Assembly (NCBI GenBank): GCA_945878355.1
Contig: CAMCTC010000009.1
Location: forward strand, 1-64,000
Origin: Bordetella parapertussis
GTDB taxonomy: Bacteria; Pseudomonadota; Gammaproteobacteria; Burkholderiales; Burkholderiaceae_C
Length of the DNA stretch: 64,000 bases
Reading direction: 5' to 3'
This document shows, one piece after another, positions 10,574 to 19,634 of this stretch. The translations under genes were made by a program, and so were the position numbers. The notes beneath the pieces are model-generated. The model made no database searches and was not told where the DNA came from. It saw only the letters and a list, made by a program, of their open reading frames with translations. Each line of letters opens with the position of its first letter. Positions within the stretch are counted from its first letter, which is position 1.

Positions 10574-12958
10574 TCAGCGCTTGGTCTGCAGCTTGGCGAA
10601 TGCCGCAGCCATCGCACCGCCGGCTGTCGGCTGGGGTGACGCGCCGCCAGCACGCTCACCGCGCGCGGCAGGCTTGAAGCCGTTGTCGCCCCGACCCTGG
10701 CCGCTGGCGCCCGACTTGGCATCGAGCTTCATCGTCAGCGAGATGCGGCCGCGCGCCAGGTCGATCTCGAGCACCTTGACCTTGACGATGTCACCCGTCT
10801 TGACGACCTCACGGGCGTCGTTGACAAATTTGTGCGCCAGCTGGCTGACATGGATCAGCCCGTCCTGGTGCACGCCCAGGTCGACAAACGCGCCGAACTG
10901 CGCAACGTTGCTGACCGTTCCCTCCAGCACCATGTCGACCGCCAGATCCTTGATCGCCTCGACACCATCGGTCAGGCGAGCGACCTTGAAATCGGGTCGC
11001 GGGTCGCGGCCTGGTTTTTCCAGCTCGGCGAACAAGTCCTTGACGGTGATCGCACCAAATCGCTCGTCGGCGAAGGCATCGGGCTTGAGCGCACGGAAAA
11101 CGTCCGCCTTGCCCATCAACTCGTGGACTGGCCGTTGCAGCTTGTCCAACAGGCGCTGCACCACGGGGTAGGTTTCGGGGTGAACGCCTGTCACGTCGAG
11201 GGGATTGTCGCCGCCGCGGATGCGCAGGAAACCGGCTGCCTGCTCGAAGGTCTTGGGCCCCAGGCCTGTGACATCGAGCAGCTGCTGACGGTTGCGGAAC
11301 GCACCGTTGGCGTCGCGCCAGCGCACGATCGAAGCAGCCACGGTCGCCGACAACCCGGCCACCCGCGCGAGCAACGGCGCCGACGCCGTGTTGAGGTCGA
11401 CCCCGACTTTGTTGACGCAATCCTCGACCACCGTGCCCAGCATCCGCACCAGCTCAGCCTGGTTGACATCGTGTTGGTACTGGCCCACACCGATGCTTTT
11501 GGGGTCGATCTTGACCAGTTCGGCCAAAGGGTCCTGCAAGCGGCGGGCGATCGACACCGCGCCGCGCAGCGTCACGTCGAGGTCGGGCAGCTCCTTGCTG
11601 GCGAACTCGCTGGCCGAATAGATCGAGGCGCCCGACTCGCTGACCACGGCTTTCTCGATCTTGCAATCGGGTGCGATCGCGCTCAATCGCTTGATCAGGT
11701 CGCCGGCGAGCTTGTCGGTCTCGCGGCTGGCAGTGCCGTTGCCGATCGCGATCAGGTTGACGCCGTGCAGCGCGCAGAGCTTGCCCAGCGCGTGCAGCGA
11801 TCCCTCCCAATCGCGTTTGGGTTCGTGCGGGAAGACCGCGGTGGTCGCGAGAACTTTGCCGGTGTCGCTGACCACAGCGACCTTCACGCCAGTGCGGATG
11901 CCGGGGTCCAGGCCCATCACCACGCGCTTGCCCGCCGGCGCGGCCAGCAGCAGGTCACGCAGGTTCTCAGCGAAGACCTTGATCGCGGTGGCCTCGGCGG
12001 CTTCGCGCAAGCGGGTGAACAGGTCACGCTCCAGACTGAGCGAGAGCTTGACCTTCCAGGTCCAGGCCACGGTCTTGCGGATCAACTCGTCGGCCGGCCG
12101 CTTGGCATGGCTCCAGCCCAAGTGGATCGCGATCCGGCCTTCGGCCTGTCCTGGCTTGCCGGGCACGGTCTCCTCGTCGAGCGCGAGCTTGGCGTCGAGG
12201 ACCTCCAGCGTGCGTCCCCGAAACACGGCCAACGCACGGTGCGATGGCACGTTGCGGATCGGCTCGTCGTAGTCGAAGTAGTCCCTGAACTTGGCGTTGT
12301 CGGGCTGCTCGCCGTCCTTGCCATCGCACAGCTTGCTGCGCAGCAAGGCCTCGGTCCACAGCCACTCGCGCAGCTTGCCGACCAAGGCGGCGTCTTCGGC
12401 CCAGCGCTCTGACAGCAAGTCGCGAACACCGTCGAGCACGGCGAAAGCATCGGCAAAACCAGCGTCGGCCAGCACCTTCGCGCCGCCGGGATAGCCCTCG
12501 ATCAGCGCGGTGGCCTCGGCCTGCGGGTCCAGCGTCGGGTCGGCAAAGAGCCGGTCGGCCAGCGGCTCCAGACCGGCTTCACGAGCGATCATGCCTTTGG
12601 TGCGGCGCTTTTGCTTGTAGGGCAGGTAGAGGTCTTCGAGGTCTTGCTTGGTGGCAGCGCTCAGCACGGCTGCATGCAACTCGGGTGTGAGCTTGCCCTG
12701 CTCAGCGATGCTCTTGAGCACTGCTGCGCGGCGGTCCTCGAGCTCACGCAGATAGCCCAGCCTGGCCTCGAGCTCGCGCAGCTGGATGTCGTCCAGGCCG
12801 TCGGTGGCCTCCTTGCGGTAGCGGGCGATGAAGGGCACGGTTGCGCCGCCATCGAGCAATTCGACCGCGGCCTCGATCTGGCGCGGCGCGACCTTCAGCT
12901 CGGTCGCTATCTGCAGAAGAATCTTGTCCAAATCACCTGGCCCGCAGGCCCTCCCCAT
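10574..12958 (-). CDS. tex: Tex-family RNA-binding transcription accessory protein
   Basis: Tex proteins bind nucleic acid and associate with the transcription/translation machinery. About 794 residues: N-terminal helical part (LLDGGATVPFIARYRKEATD), YqgF-like RNase H-fold domain (KRVVMGLDPGIRTGVKVAVV), helix-hairpin-helix pair (ATVAASIVRWRDANGAF), and a C-terminal S1 domain (VLEGTVSNVAQFGAFVDLGV) with a low-complexity tail. The start is uncertain. ATG at 12958 is the nearest ATG, but the frame stays open to a TTG at 13033, and a TTG just before DKILLQIATELKV matches the usual family N-terminus best. It lies between elaA and the TonB receptor on the same strand. Confidence 0.93.
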   Translation of the reverse strand: MGRACGPGDLDKILLQIATELKVAPRQIEAAVELLDGGATVPFIARYRKEATDGLDDIQLRELEARLGYLRELEDRRAAVLKSIAEQGKLTPELHAAVLSAATKQDLEDLYLPYKQKRRTKGMIAREAGLEPLADRLFADPTLDPQAEATALIEGYPGGAKVLADAGFADAFAVLDGVRDLLSERWAEDAALVGKLREWLWTEALLRSKLCDGKDGEQPDNAKFRDYFDYDEPIRNVPSHRALAVFRGRTLEVLDAKLALDEETVPGKPGQAEGRIAIHLGWSHAKRPADELIRKTVAWTWKVKLSLSLERDLFTRLREAAEATAIKVFAENLRDLLLAAPAGKRVVMGLDPGIRTGVKVAVVSDTGKVLATTAVFPHEPKRDWEGSLHALGKLCALHGVNLIAIGNGTASRETDKLAGDLIKRLSAIAPDCKIEKAVVSESGASIYSASEFASKELPDLDVTLRGAVSIARRLQDPLAELVKIDPKSIGVGQYQHDVNQAELVRMLGTVVEDCVNKVGVDLNTASAPLLARVAGLSATVAASIVRWRDANGAFRNRQQLLDVTGLGPKTFEQAAGFLRIRGGDNPLDVTGVHPETYPVVQRLLDKLQRPVHELMGKADVFRALKPDAFADERFGAITVKDLFAELEKPGRDPRPDFKVARLTDGVEAIKDLAVDMVLEGTVSNVAQFGAFVDLGVHQDGLIHVSQLAHKFVNDAREVVKTGDIVKVKVLEIDLARGRISLTMKLDAKSGASGQGRGDNGFKPAARGERAGGASPQPTAGGAMAAAFAKLQTKR

Positions 12959-13098
12959 CGACGAAGCCGGCGAGTGTGCCACAGCGCCCGCCAAAGCCAG
13001 GACTTCCTTCAATCGGGAGAAGCTTGCGGCCAAATATCAGCCGAAACTTCTCGAAAAGTCGGCGCGCTGGCAGGCATACCGGGCGCAGTCGGGCAAGC

Positions 13099-13638
13099 TC
13101 ACAGGAAGTGGGTTGACCGCGCCACGTCGATGCCAAGCTCAGGCGGGCGGCACATCTCGACATGCGGGATGTCGTCCTCCAAATACCCCTGCCCCACCGG
13201 CATGAACCCGTGCCGGCCGTAAAAGCCCTGCAGATGGGCCTGCGCACTGATACGGATGCCAGTTGGCCCCCAGGCCGCGACGCAGTGCCGCACGCCAAGA
13301 GCCACCAGCAGGTCGGCCAGCCCGCTGCCGCGCAGCGCTTTGTCCAGCACCACGCGGCCGATCGAAGGCTCGTCGTACTTGACCCCGGGGTCGACCACCC
13401 GCAGGTAAGCGCAAAGCGCGCCCTCCTCATCACGACCCAGCAAGTGGCCGCTGTCGCGGTCCAGCCCATCGGGGTCGAGGAAGGGCCCTTGCTCCAGGAT
13501 GAAAACCTTGGCGCGCAGCGCAAGCATGTCGTAGACACCGTCTGCGCCGAGTTCGGCAAATCGCTGCCAGGTCCAGGACAGTATTGGCCCCGAGGCGAAC
13601 CCTTCTGGCAACGGCGCCGAAGGCGTCTCGGGGTGCAT
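13099..13638 (-). CDS. elaA: ElaA-like GNAT N-acetyltransferase
   Basis: A 179-residue acetyl-CoA-dependent acetyltransferase of the ElaA family. Recognisable blocks are WQRFAELGADGVYDMLALRA, VFILEQGPFLDPDGLDRDSG, the acetyl-CoA loop region IGRVVLDKALRGSGLADLLV, and ISAQAHLQGFYGRHGFMPVG followed by YLEDDIPHVEM, which is highly characteristic of ElaA. The natural substrate of this family is not established. It begins 2 bp after the stop of the CurA-like gene, so the two are probably coupled. Confidence 0.87.
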   Translation of the reverse strand: MHPETPSAPLPEGFASGPILSWTWQRFAELGADGVYDMLALRAKVFILEQGPFLDPDGLDRDSGHLLGRDEEGALCAYLRVVDPGVKYDEPSIGRVVLDKALRGSGLADLLVALGVRHCVAAWGPTGIRISAQAHLQGFYGRHGFMPVGQGYLEDDIPHVEMCRPPELGIDVARSTHFL

Positions 13639-13640
13639 CG

Positions 13641-14663
13641 TCAGACCAGCTTGACCAGTTGCTTGCCGAAGTTCTTGCCCTTGAGCAGCCCCAGGAAGGC
13701 CTCGGGCGCTGCGTCCAGACCTTGCGCCACCGTCTCACGGTACTTGATCCGGCCACTCGCGACACCCTCGCCCAGCTCCTTGAGCGCCTCGGGCCAGAAC
13801 TCCATGTGCTCGCTGACGATGAAGCCTTCGATCTTCATGCGGTTGACCAGGATCAGCTGCGGGGCGGCCATCGGGATCGGCTCGCCGTTGTAGCCGCTGA
13901 TCATGCCGCAGACGGCGATGCGGCTGAACGGGTTCGCCAACTGCATCACCGCATCGAGGATCAGGCCGCCGACATTCTCGAAATGGCCATCGATGCCTGC
14001 TGGGCAGGCTTGTTTCAGCGCTTGCAACAGCGACTTCAGGTCCGGATGGGCCTTGTAGTCGATGCAGGCGTCGAAGCCCAGTTCATCGACCACGTAGCGG
14101 CACTTGTCAGCACCGCCGGCGATGCCGACCACACGAGCGCCGCGCGCTTTGGCCAATTGGCCGACCACGCTGCCAACCGCACCGCTGGCGGCTGAGACCA
14201 CCACCGTCTCGCCGGCCTTGGGATGGATGATCTTGACCAAGCCATACCAGGCCGTGACACCCGGCATGCCCACAGCACCGAGGTAAGCCGACAGTGGAAT
14301 TCGGCTGGTGTCGACTTTTTGCAGCAAGCCCAGCTGTGCGGCCTCGAACAGCCGGTACAACTGCCAGCCGCCCCCGCCCCTGACGGTGTCGCCGACCTTG
14401 AACAGAGGGTTCTTAGACGCCACCACCTCACCCACCGTGCCACCGACCATCACCTCGTTCAAGGCTTGCGGCGCTGCGTAGCTCTTGGCGTCGTTCATAC
14501 GCCAACGCATGTACGGGTCCAGACTGAGGTAGTGGTTGCGAAGCAGCACCTGGCCGTCGGTGAGGTCGGCGACTGCCGTCTCGACCAGTTTGAAATTGGC
14601 GACCTCAGGCTCGCCAGCGGGACGCGATGCCAACAGGATCTGTCGGTTGATCAGCTTGCTCAT
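13641..14663 (-). CDS. NADP-dependent oxidoreductase, CurA-like MDR family
   Basis: A 340-residue medium-chain dehydrogenase/reductase without zinc ligands. It resembles NADPH-dependent curcumin/2-alkenal reductases (YncB/CurA): NRQILLASRPAGEPEVANFK at the start, the substrate region YLSLDPYMRWRMND, the nucleotide-binding VVSAASGAVGSVVGQLAKAR, then GHFENVGGLILDAVM and GMISGYNGEP. The family reduces carbon-carbon double bonds conjugated to carbonyls. Within the acyl-CoA operon it could remove enal/enone intermediates, but this is inference. The ATG at 14663 follows AGAAAGAACC, a modest ribosome binding site. Confidence 0.88.
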   Translation of the reverse strand: MSKLINRQILLASRPAGEPEVANFKLVETAVADLTDGQVLLRNHYLSLDPYMRWRMNDAKSYAAPQALNEVMVGGTVGEVVASKNPLFKVGDTVRGGGGWQLYRLFEAAQLGLLQKVDTSRIPLSAYLGAVGMPGVTAWYGLVKIIHPKAGETVVVSAASGAVGSVVGQLAKARGARVVGIAGGADKCRYVVDELGFDACIDYKAHPDLKSLLQALKQACPAGIDGHFENVGGLILDAVMQLANPFSRIAVCGMISGYNGEPIPMAAPQLILVNRMKIEGFIVSEHMEFWPEALKELGEGVASGRIKYRETVAQGLDAAPEAFLGLLKGKNFGKQLVKLV

Positions 14664-14740
14664 GGTGGTTCTTTCTGTGGTTCAGTGGAAATGCAATCGG
14701 GCTGCCCAGGCCACGTCATCCTGGCGCTTGGGAACGAGAT

Positions 14741-15532
14741 TCAATGGCCGATCACGCAGCTCACGCCGCCGTCGACCACCAGGATCTGCCCGGTGATGTG
14801 TTTGCCGGCCTGCGATGCCAACAGCAAGGCTGCGCCCTTCAAGTCGTCGTCATCGCCCAGACGGCCAAGCGGGGCAGCGGCGGCCATCTTGTCGGCGCCA
14901 ACCGTCTGGATCGTGAATTCGGTCATCTTGCTGGGGAAAAACCCTGGTGCGATGGCGTTGACGTTGATCCCGTGCTCGCCCCATTCGGCTGCCAGCGCCC
15001 GGGTGAAGTTGACCACTGCGCCCTTGCTGGTGTTGTAGGCCAGCGTGTCGATGCCTTTGGGATTGCCGCCGAGCCCGGACGTCGACGCGAGGTTGATGAT
15101 GCGGCCTTGACGTCGCGGGATCATGCACAGCTTGCCAATGGTCTGGCTGAAAACAAACACGCTGCGCAGGTTGAGGTTCATCAGCTTGTCCCAGGCCGCC
15201 AACGAGTGGTCTTCGGCTGCCGCACCCCAGGCCGCACCAGCGTTGTTGACCAGGATGTCGACGGGACCGAGTCGTTCGACGGTCTCGGTGCAGACCCGGC
15301 GCACCTGCTCGGGGTCTGCAGCGTCGGCGGCGATCCAGCGCGCGTCGATGCCTCGCTGGCTGAGCTCGGCGACAGCCTGCTCCAGATCGGCGGCCTTGCG
15401 TGATGTCAGCATCACCTTGGCGCCAGCCTCTCCCAGCGCCTCGGCGATCTGCAGTCCCAGACCGCGCGAGCCACCGGTCACGAGTGCGACGCGACCGCGA
15501 AGGTCGAACAATTGTTGGATAGGGGTGCCCAT
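14741..15532 (-). CDS. SDR-family oxidoreductase
   Basis: A classical 263-residue short-chain dehydrogenase/reductase with Rossmann motif VTGGSRGLGLQ (about residues 18-28), NNAG at about 94, the Ser-Tyr-Lys triad in INLASTSGLGG and LAYNTSKGAVVNF, and the C-terminal ITGQILVVDGGVS. It resembles 3-oxoacyl-ACP reductase or gluconate 5-dehydrogenase-like members. In this operon it probably acts on a 3-hydroxyacyl or alcohol intermediate, but its substrate cannot be read from sequence. It lies 140 bp after the acyl-CoA dehydrogenase and 77 bp before the CurA-like gene, all on the minus strand. Confidence 0.9.
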   Translation of the reverse strand: MGTPIQQLFDLRGRVALVTGGSRGLGLQIAEALGEAGAKVMLTSRKAADLEQAVAELSQRGIDARWIAADAADPEQVRRVCTETVERLGPVDILVNNAGAAWGAAAEDHSLAAWDKLMNLNLRSVFVFSQTIGKLCMIPRRQGRIINLASTSGLGGNPKGIDTLAYNTSKGAVVNFTRALAAEWGEHGINVNAIAPGFFPSKMTEFTIQTVGADKMAAAAPLGRLGDDDDLKGAALLLASQAGKHITGQILVVDGGVSCVIGH

Positions 15533-15672
15533 GCTGGCGGATCTTTCAAGGGTAAGGAGAAGACAAGCAACTTCATCGCCATCGGCGCGAACACCTGGGC
15601 ATCAAGTCCAGCGCGACGAGCGGTCTGGCCCCGGATGGGACCCTGGCGCGCTCGCGCAAGGGCAGAACAAGG

Positions 15673-17502
15673 TCAGAACCATTCGTCGCGCATCTCGCGA
15701 CACAGCGGGTTGCGGCTGGCCACCACAGCCAGCCAGGCGTCGATCTTGGGCAGCTCGTAGTCAAAGAAGTAGTGGCAGGCCTGCAGCTTGCCTGGCACGA
15801 AGCCAGGGTCCACCACATCCCGACCGACCAAGGCCTGCGCCGCGAGCGCCACGTCCAGCCAGATCCACGCCAGCACCACATGACCGAATGCCTGCAAGTA
15901 AGGTGTGGCGTTGGCCAGTGCCTCTTCGGGTGAGCCAGTCGACCAGGCCGACTCGGTGGCAGCGAGCAAGCGCGCGAGCGCAGACTCGAGCTCACTGGCA
16001 TGGGCCGCAAGCAAGGGCAGCGCCCGCGCGCGATCGATGCTGCGCTCGACCGTCACGACCAGCAGCTTCAGTCCCGAACCGCCGTCGATCACCACCTTGC
16101 GGCCCAGCAGGTCCAGCGCCTGGATGCCGTGGGTGCCTTCGTGGATCATGTTCAGCCGGTTGTCTCGCCAGTACTGCTCGACCGGAAAGTCGCGGGTATA
16201 GCCATAGCCACCGTGGACCTGGATCGCCAGGCTGTTGGCCTCCAGGCACCACTCGCTGGGCCAGCTCTTGGCAATCGGCGTCAACACCTCCAGCAACATG
16301 GCGGCCTGGCGCGCGTCCTCGGGCGGGCCGCTGTGCTGCTCGTCGATCAATCGGGCACAGTAAAGTTCCAGCGCCAGTGCGCCTTCGGCATAGGATTTTT
16401 GCGCCAGCAGCATGCGCTTGACATCGGCGTGCTCGATGATCGGCACTTGAGGCGCAGCGGCGTCCTTGCCGCCAGCCGTCATCGGTCTGCCCTGCGGCCG
16501 CTGACGGGCGTAGGCCAGCGAGGCCTCGTAGCCGGCCATGCCCAGCATCGTGGCCGCCATGCCAACGCCAATGCGCGCCTCGTTCATCATGTGGAACATG
16601 CAGCGCAGGCCTTCGCCTGGCTTGCCCACCAGATAGCCGACAGCACCGGCTTGACCAGCGGGCAGGAACTTGCCCTCACCGAAGTTGAGCAGCGTGTTGG
16701 TGGTGCCGCGCCAGCCGAGCTTGTGGTTGAGGCCAGCCAGCGCGACATCGTTGCGCACACCGGTGAGCTGCCCTTGCGCGTCGACCAGCTTCTTGGGGAC
16801 GATGAACAGCGAGATGCCTCTGACGCCTGGGGTCGTCTTGCCGTCATCGCCGGCGATCTTGGCCAGCACCAAGTGGATGATGTTCTCGGTCAGCTCATGC
16901 TCGCCGGCAGAGATCCACATCTTGTTGCCTTTGAGCCGAAAGCGCGGCCCCAGTGGATCAGCAGCGCCCTCGCCGTCTGGCGTCGCGCGGGTGGCCACAT
17001 CCGACAGGCTTGAGCCGGCCTGAGGTTCGGACAAGCACATCGTGCCCGACCATCGGCCCGAAAACTCGTTGAGTGCGAAGACGCGCTTCTGCGTCTCGCT
17101 GCCATGGGCCATCAACAGGTTGGCGTTGCCCACCGACAGCAGGCTGGCATTGATGCTGACCGAAGCCTTCGCAAAGAAAGCGTTGGCCGCGGCCTCCAAG
17201 GTGTAGGGCAGCTGCATGCCACCGATCTCGAAATCCTGCGCCGCCGAGAGCATCCCCGAGGCGGCGTAAGCATCACAGGCGTCCTGGGTGGCCTGCGGCA
17301 GGATCACCTGCTCGCCGTCAAAGCGCGGCTCTTCGGTGTCGACCAGGCGGTTGAACGGGGCGAATTTGTCGCGGGCGATCTTCTCGCAGGTGTCGAGCAC
17401 CTGGGCAAAGGTCTCGGACGTGTGGTCGGCAAAGCGCGGTCGCTCCGTCAGGCTGACAACATCCAGCCAGTCGTCCAGCAAGAAATCAAGTGTCGCGCGC
17501 AT
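15673..17502 (-). CDS. Acyl-CoA dehydrogenase (large form)
   Basis: A flavoenzyme that makes 2-enoyl-CoA, 609 residues. It is longer than the ~380-residue short/medium-chain forms, with an N-terminal extension and a C-terminal domain like the FadE/DmdC-type large enzymes. Visible blocks are MCLSEPQAGSSLSDVATRA (FAD contact), FRLKGNKMWISAGEHELTEN, MMNEARIGVGMAATMLGMAG and YWRDNRLNMIHEGTHGIQA, which holds the catalytic-base glutamate. The ATG at 17502 overlaps the dehalogenase stop as TGATG, indicating translational coupling. Confidence 0.93.
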   Translation of the reverse strand: MRATLDFLLDDWLDVVSLTERPRFADHTSETFAQVLDTCEKIARDKFAPFNRLVDTEEPRFDGEQVILPQATQDACDAYAASGMLSAAQDFEIGGMQLPYTLEAAANAFFAKASVSINASLLSVGNANLLMAHGSETQKRVFALNEFSGRWSGTMCLSEPQAGSSLSDVATRATPDGEGAADPLGPRFRLKGNKMWISAGEHELTENIIHLVLAKIAGDDGKTTPGVRGISLFIVPKKLVDAQGQLTGVRNDVALAGLNHKLGWRGTTNTLLNFGEGKFLPAGQAGAVGYLVGKPGEGLRCMFHMMNEARIGVGMAATMLGMAGYEASLAYARQRPQGRPMTAGGKDAAAPQVPIIEHADVKRMLLAQKSYAEGALALELYCARLIDEQHSGPPEDARQAAMLLEVLTPIAKSWPSEWCLEANSLAIQVHGGYGYTRDFPVEQYWRDNRLNMIHEGTHGIQALDLLGRKVVIDGGSGLKLLVVTVERSIDRARALPLLAAHASELESALARLLAATESAWSTGSPEEALANATPYLQAFGHVVLAWIWLDVALAAQALVGRDVVDPGFVPGKLQACHYFFDYELPKIDAWLAVVASRNPLCREMRDEWF

Positions 17503-18407
17503 CACGACCTCGCCAACCCGAAGCTCGCCAGCGCAGCTTGGGCGATCGGCGCACCCCATTCAGGCACGAAATGGCCGGCCGCAGCCACCGACATCGGCGG
17601 CGGGCAGCCACGGATCAGCGACTGCAAGGCCTGCATCGTCGGCCTGAGCACCGGATCCTGTTCACCAACGGCCATGAAGCTGTCGCCTGTCCAGCGCTGT
17701 TGCCAGAATTCAGCGGCGGCCAAGCTGATGGCGGCTCCTGGCGCGGCCTCGCCCATGGTCAGCACATCGGGCACGAGGTTCGGGAATGCGCGCAGCGCGG
17801 CTTTGAAGCTGGCATCGGGGAAAGGCGCGTCGTAGCCTGCGGCTTCGGCCTCACTCATCTCGCGCTTGCCACGCCGCAGCAGCTTGCCCACACCCAGGTC
17901 GGGCTGGCTGTTGCTGTAGTCGCGCCACTGGCGAAAGCCTTCGGTCACGGTTCCAGTGCCCAGCGTCGTGTTCATCACCAGCAGGCGCGTGAAGCGGTCG
18001 GGCATCGCCATCGGCAAGGTCAGCCCAAGAATGCCACCCCAGTCCTGGCACACCAGCATCAGCTGGCGCAGGTCCAGCGCGTCGACAAAGCTGAGCAGGC
18101 TGCGGCGGTGGCGGTCGAAGCCATGCCAGGCCTCGTCGGCCGGCTTGTCCGAGCGGCCGAAGCCGATCAGGTCGGGCGCGACCACCCGCAACCCAGCCGC
18201 CAGGAACTCCGGGATCATGTGCCGGTACAGATAGCCCCAACTCGGGTTGCCGTGCAGGCACAGCACGGTGGCCGCGGCGTCGCGCGGCCCTTCGTCGATG
18301 AAGTGCATGCGCAGGCCATCGCCCAGCGGTTCCAGCCATTTCGGCGCATAAGGCCAATCGGGCAGGTCCTTGAAACGCTCGTCGGGGGTGCGGAGGACTG
18401 GGTTCAT
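17502..18407 (-). CDS. Haloalkane dehalogenase (alpha/beta hydrolase, HLD-I-like)
   Basis: A 301-residue alpha/beta hydrolase with a full haloalkane dehalogenase site. HGNPSW (about 53-58) supplies the oxyanion/halide loop. CQDWGG carries nucleophile Asp122 followed by halide-binding Trp123. A cap-domain Trp161 in GFRQWRDYSNS sits where subfamily I enzymes keep their second halide tryptophan. Asp251 in AVGEQDPVL and His279 in AAGHFVPEWG complete the triad. The reaction would be hydrolytic cleavage of a carbon-halogen bond to an alcohol. It lies in a beta-oxidation operon between the thiolase and acyl-CoA dehydrogenase genes. Start is the ATG at 18407; a 16-residue upstream extension overlaps the thiolase gene. 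Confidence 0.85.
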   Translation of the reverse strand: MNPVLRTPDERFKDLPDWPYAPKWLEPLGDGLRMHFIDEGPRDAAATVLCLHGNPSWGYLYRHMIPEFLAAGLRVVAPDLIGFGRSDKPADEAWHGFDRHRRSLLSFVDALDLRQLMLVCQDWGGILGLTLPMAMPDRFTRLLVMNTTLGTGTVTEGFRQWRDYSNSQPDLGVGKLLRRGKREMSEAEAAGYDAPFPDASFKAALRAFPNLVPDVLTMGEAAPGAAISLAAAEFWQQRWTGDSFMAVGEQDPVLRPTMQALQSLIRGCPPPMSVAAAGHFVPEWGAPIAQAALASFGLARS

Positions 18408-18426
18408 GGTCGGCTGCGTCGATCGG

Positions 18427-19602
18427 TCAAAGTACTTCGAAAATGCCGGCTGCACCCATGCCGCCGCCGATGCACATCGTCACACAGACGCGCTTGGCGC
18501 CGCGGCGCTTGCCTTCGATCAGCGCATGGCCGGTCAAGCGCTGGCCGCTCATGCCGTAGGGATGGCCTACCGCGATCGCGCCGCCATTGACGTTGAGCTT
18601 GTCCATCGGGATGCCCAGGCGGTCGGCGCAGTACAGCACCTGAACTGCGAAGGCTTCGTTCAACTCCCACAGGTCGATGTCGTCCATCTTCAGGCCCAGG
18701 CGCTTGAGCACCTTGGGCACCGCGAACACAGGACCGATGCCCATCTCGTCGGGCTCGCAGCCGGCGACCGCGAAGCCGAGAAACCGACCCAGCGGCTTCA
18801 AGCCTTTTTGCTGGGCGTAGCGGTCGCTGACGATCACGCAGGCGCCCGCACCATCGCTGAACTGGCTGGCGTTGCCGCCGGTGACCATGCCACCGGGCAC
18901 TGCTGTTCGCACGCCTTTGATGGCGTCGTACGTGGTACCGGGGCGCAGCCCCTCGTCGGCGCTGACGGTGACTTGCTTGCTGCGCAGGCCCAGCACCGCA
19001 TCGGCAACACCAGCGGTCACGGTGATCGCAGCGATCTCGTCGTTGAACAGCCCTGCGGCCTGCGCCGCGCAAGCTTTTTGCTGGCTCTCAGCGCCGTAAT
19101 GGTCCATGCGCTCGCGGGCCATGTTGTAGCGCTTGGCGACGTTCTCGGCCGTCTGCAGCATGTTCCAGTAGATCTCAGGCTTGATCTTTTGCAGCGCCGG
19201 ATCGACCATCATGTGGCTGTTCATCTCCTGCTGCACGCAGGAGATGCTCTCGACGCCACCGGCCACATAGACATCGGCCTCCCCAGCGATGATGCGCTGC
19301 GAAGCCATCGCGATGGTCTGCAGGCCGCTCGAACAGAAGCGGTTGACTGTCACACCGCTGACCGTGATCGGCAGTCCTGCGCGCAACGCGGCCTGGCGTG
19401 CGATGTTCATGCCGGTCGCGCCCTCGGGGTTGGCGCAGCCCATCAGCACGTCGTCGATCTCACCCGGGTCGATGCCGGCGCGCTGCACGGCATGCTCGAT
19501 CGCGTGGCCGCCCAGCGTCGCGCCATGGGTCATGTTGAAAGCGCCCTTCCAGCTCTTGGCCAGCGGGGTGCGTGCGGTGGAAACAATGACAGCTTGGGTC
19601 AT
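18427..19602 (-). CDS. Acetyl-CoA C-acyltransferase (thiolase)
   Basis: A 391-residue thiolase that releases acetyl-CoA in the last step of beta-oxidation. The nucleophilic cysteine lies in [14 protein letters not shown] (about Cys90). The C-terminal base motifs are [20 protein letters not shown] and [17 protein letters not shown], so the catalytic set is complete. The ATG at 19602 gives [20 protein letters not shown] with GGAACTCACC upstream. It lies 32 bp after the FadB-like gene and 19 bp before the dehalogenase. Confidence 0.95.
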   Translation of the reverse strand: MTQAVIVSTARTPLAKSWKGAFNMTHGATLGGHAIEHAVQRAGIDPGEIDDVLMGCANPEGATGMNIARQAALRAGLPITVSGVTVNRFCSSGLQTIAMASQRIIAGEADVYVAGGVESISCVQQEMNSHMMVDPALQKIKPEIYWNMLQTAENVAKRYNMARERMDHYGAESQQKACAAQAAGLFNDEIAAITVTAGVADAVLGLRSKQVTVSADEGLRPGTTYDAIKGVRTAVPGGMVTGGNASQFSDGAGACVIVSDRYAQQKGLKPLGRFLGFAVAGCEPDEMGIGPVFAVPKVLKRLGLKMDDIDLWELNEAFAVQVLYCADRLGIPMDKLNVNGGAIAVGHPYGMSGQRLTGHALIEGKRRGAKRVCVTMCIGGGMGAAGIFEVL

Positions 19603-19634
19603 GGTGAGTTCCTTGAAAGATGAGCGGCAGGCGA

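Noticed and set aside
10832..12412. 526-codon plus-strand frame opposite tex
   Set aside because: Antisense to a complete Tex protein; composition is that of a shadow frame.
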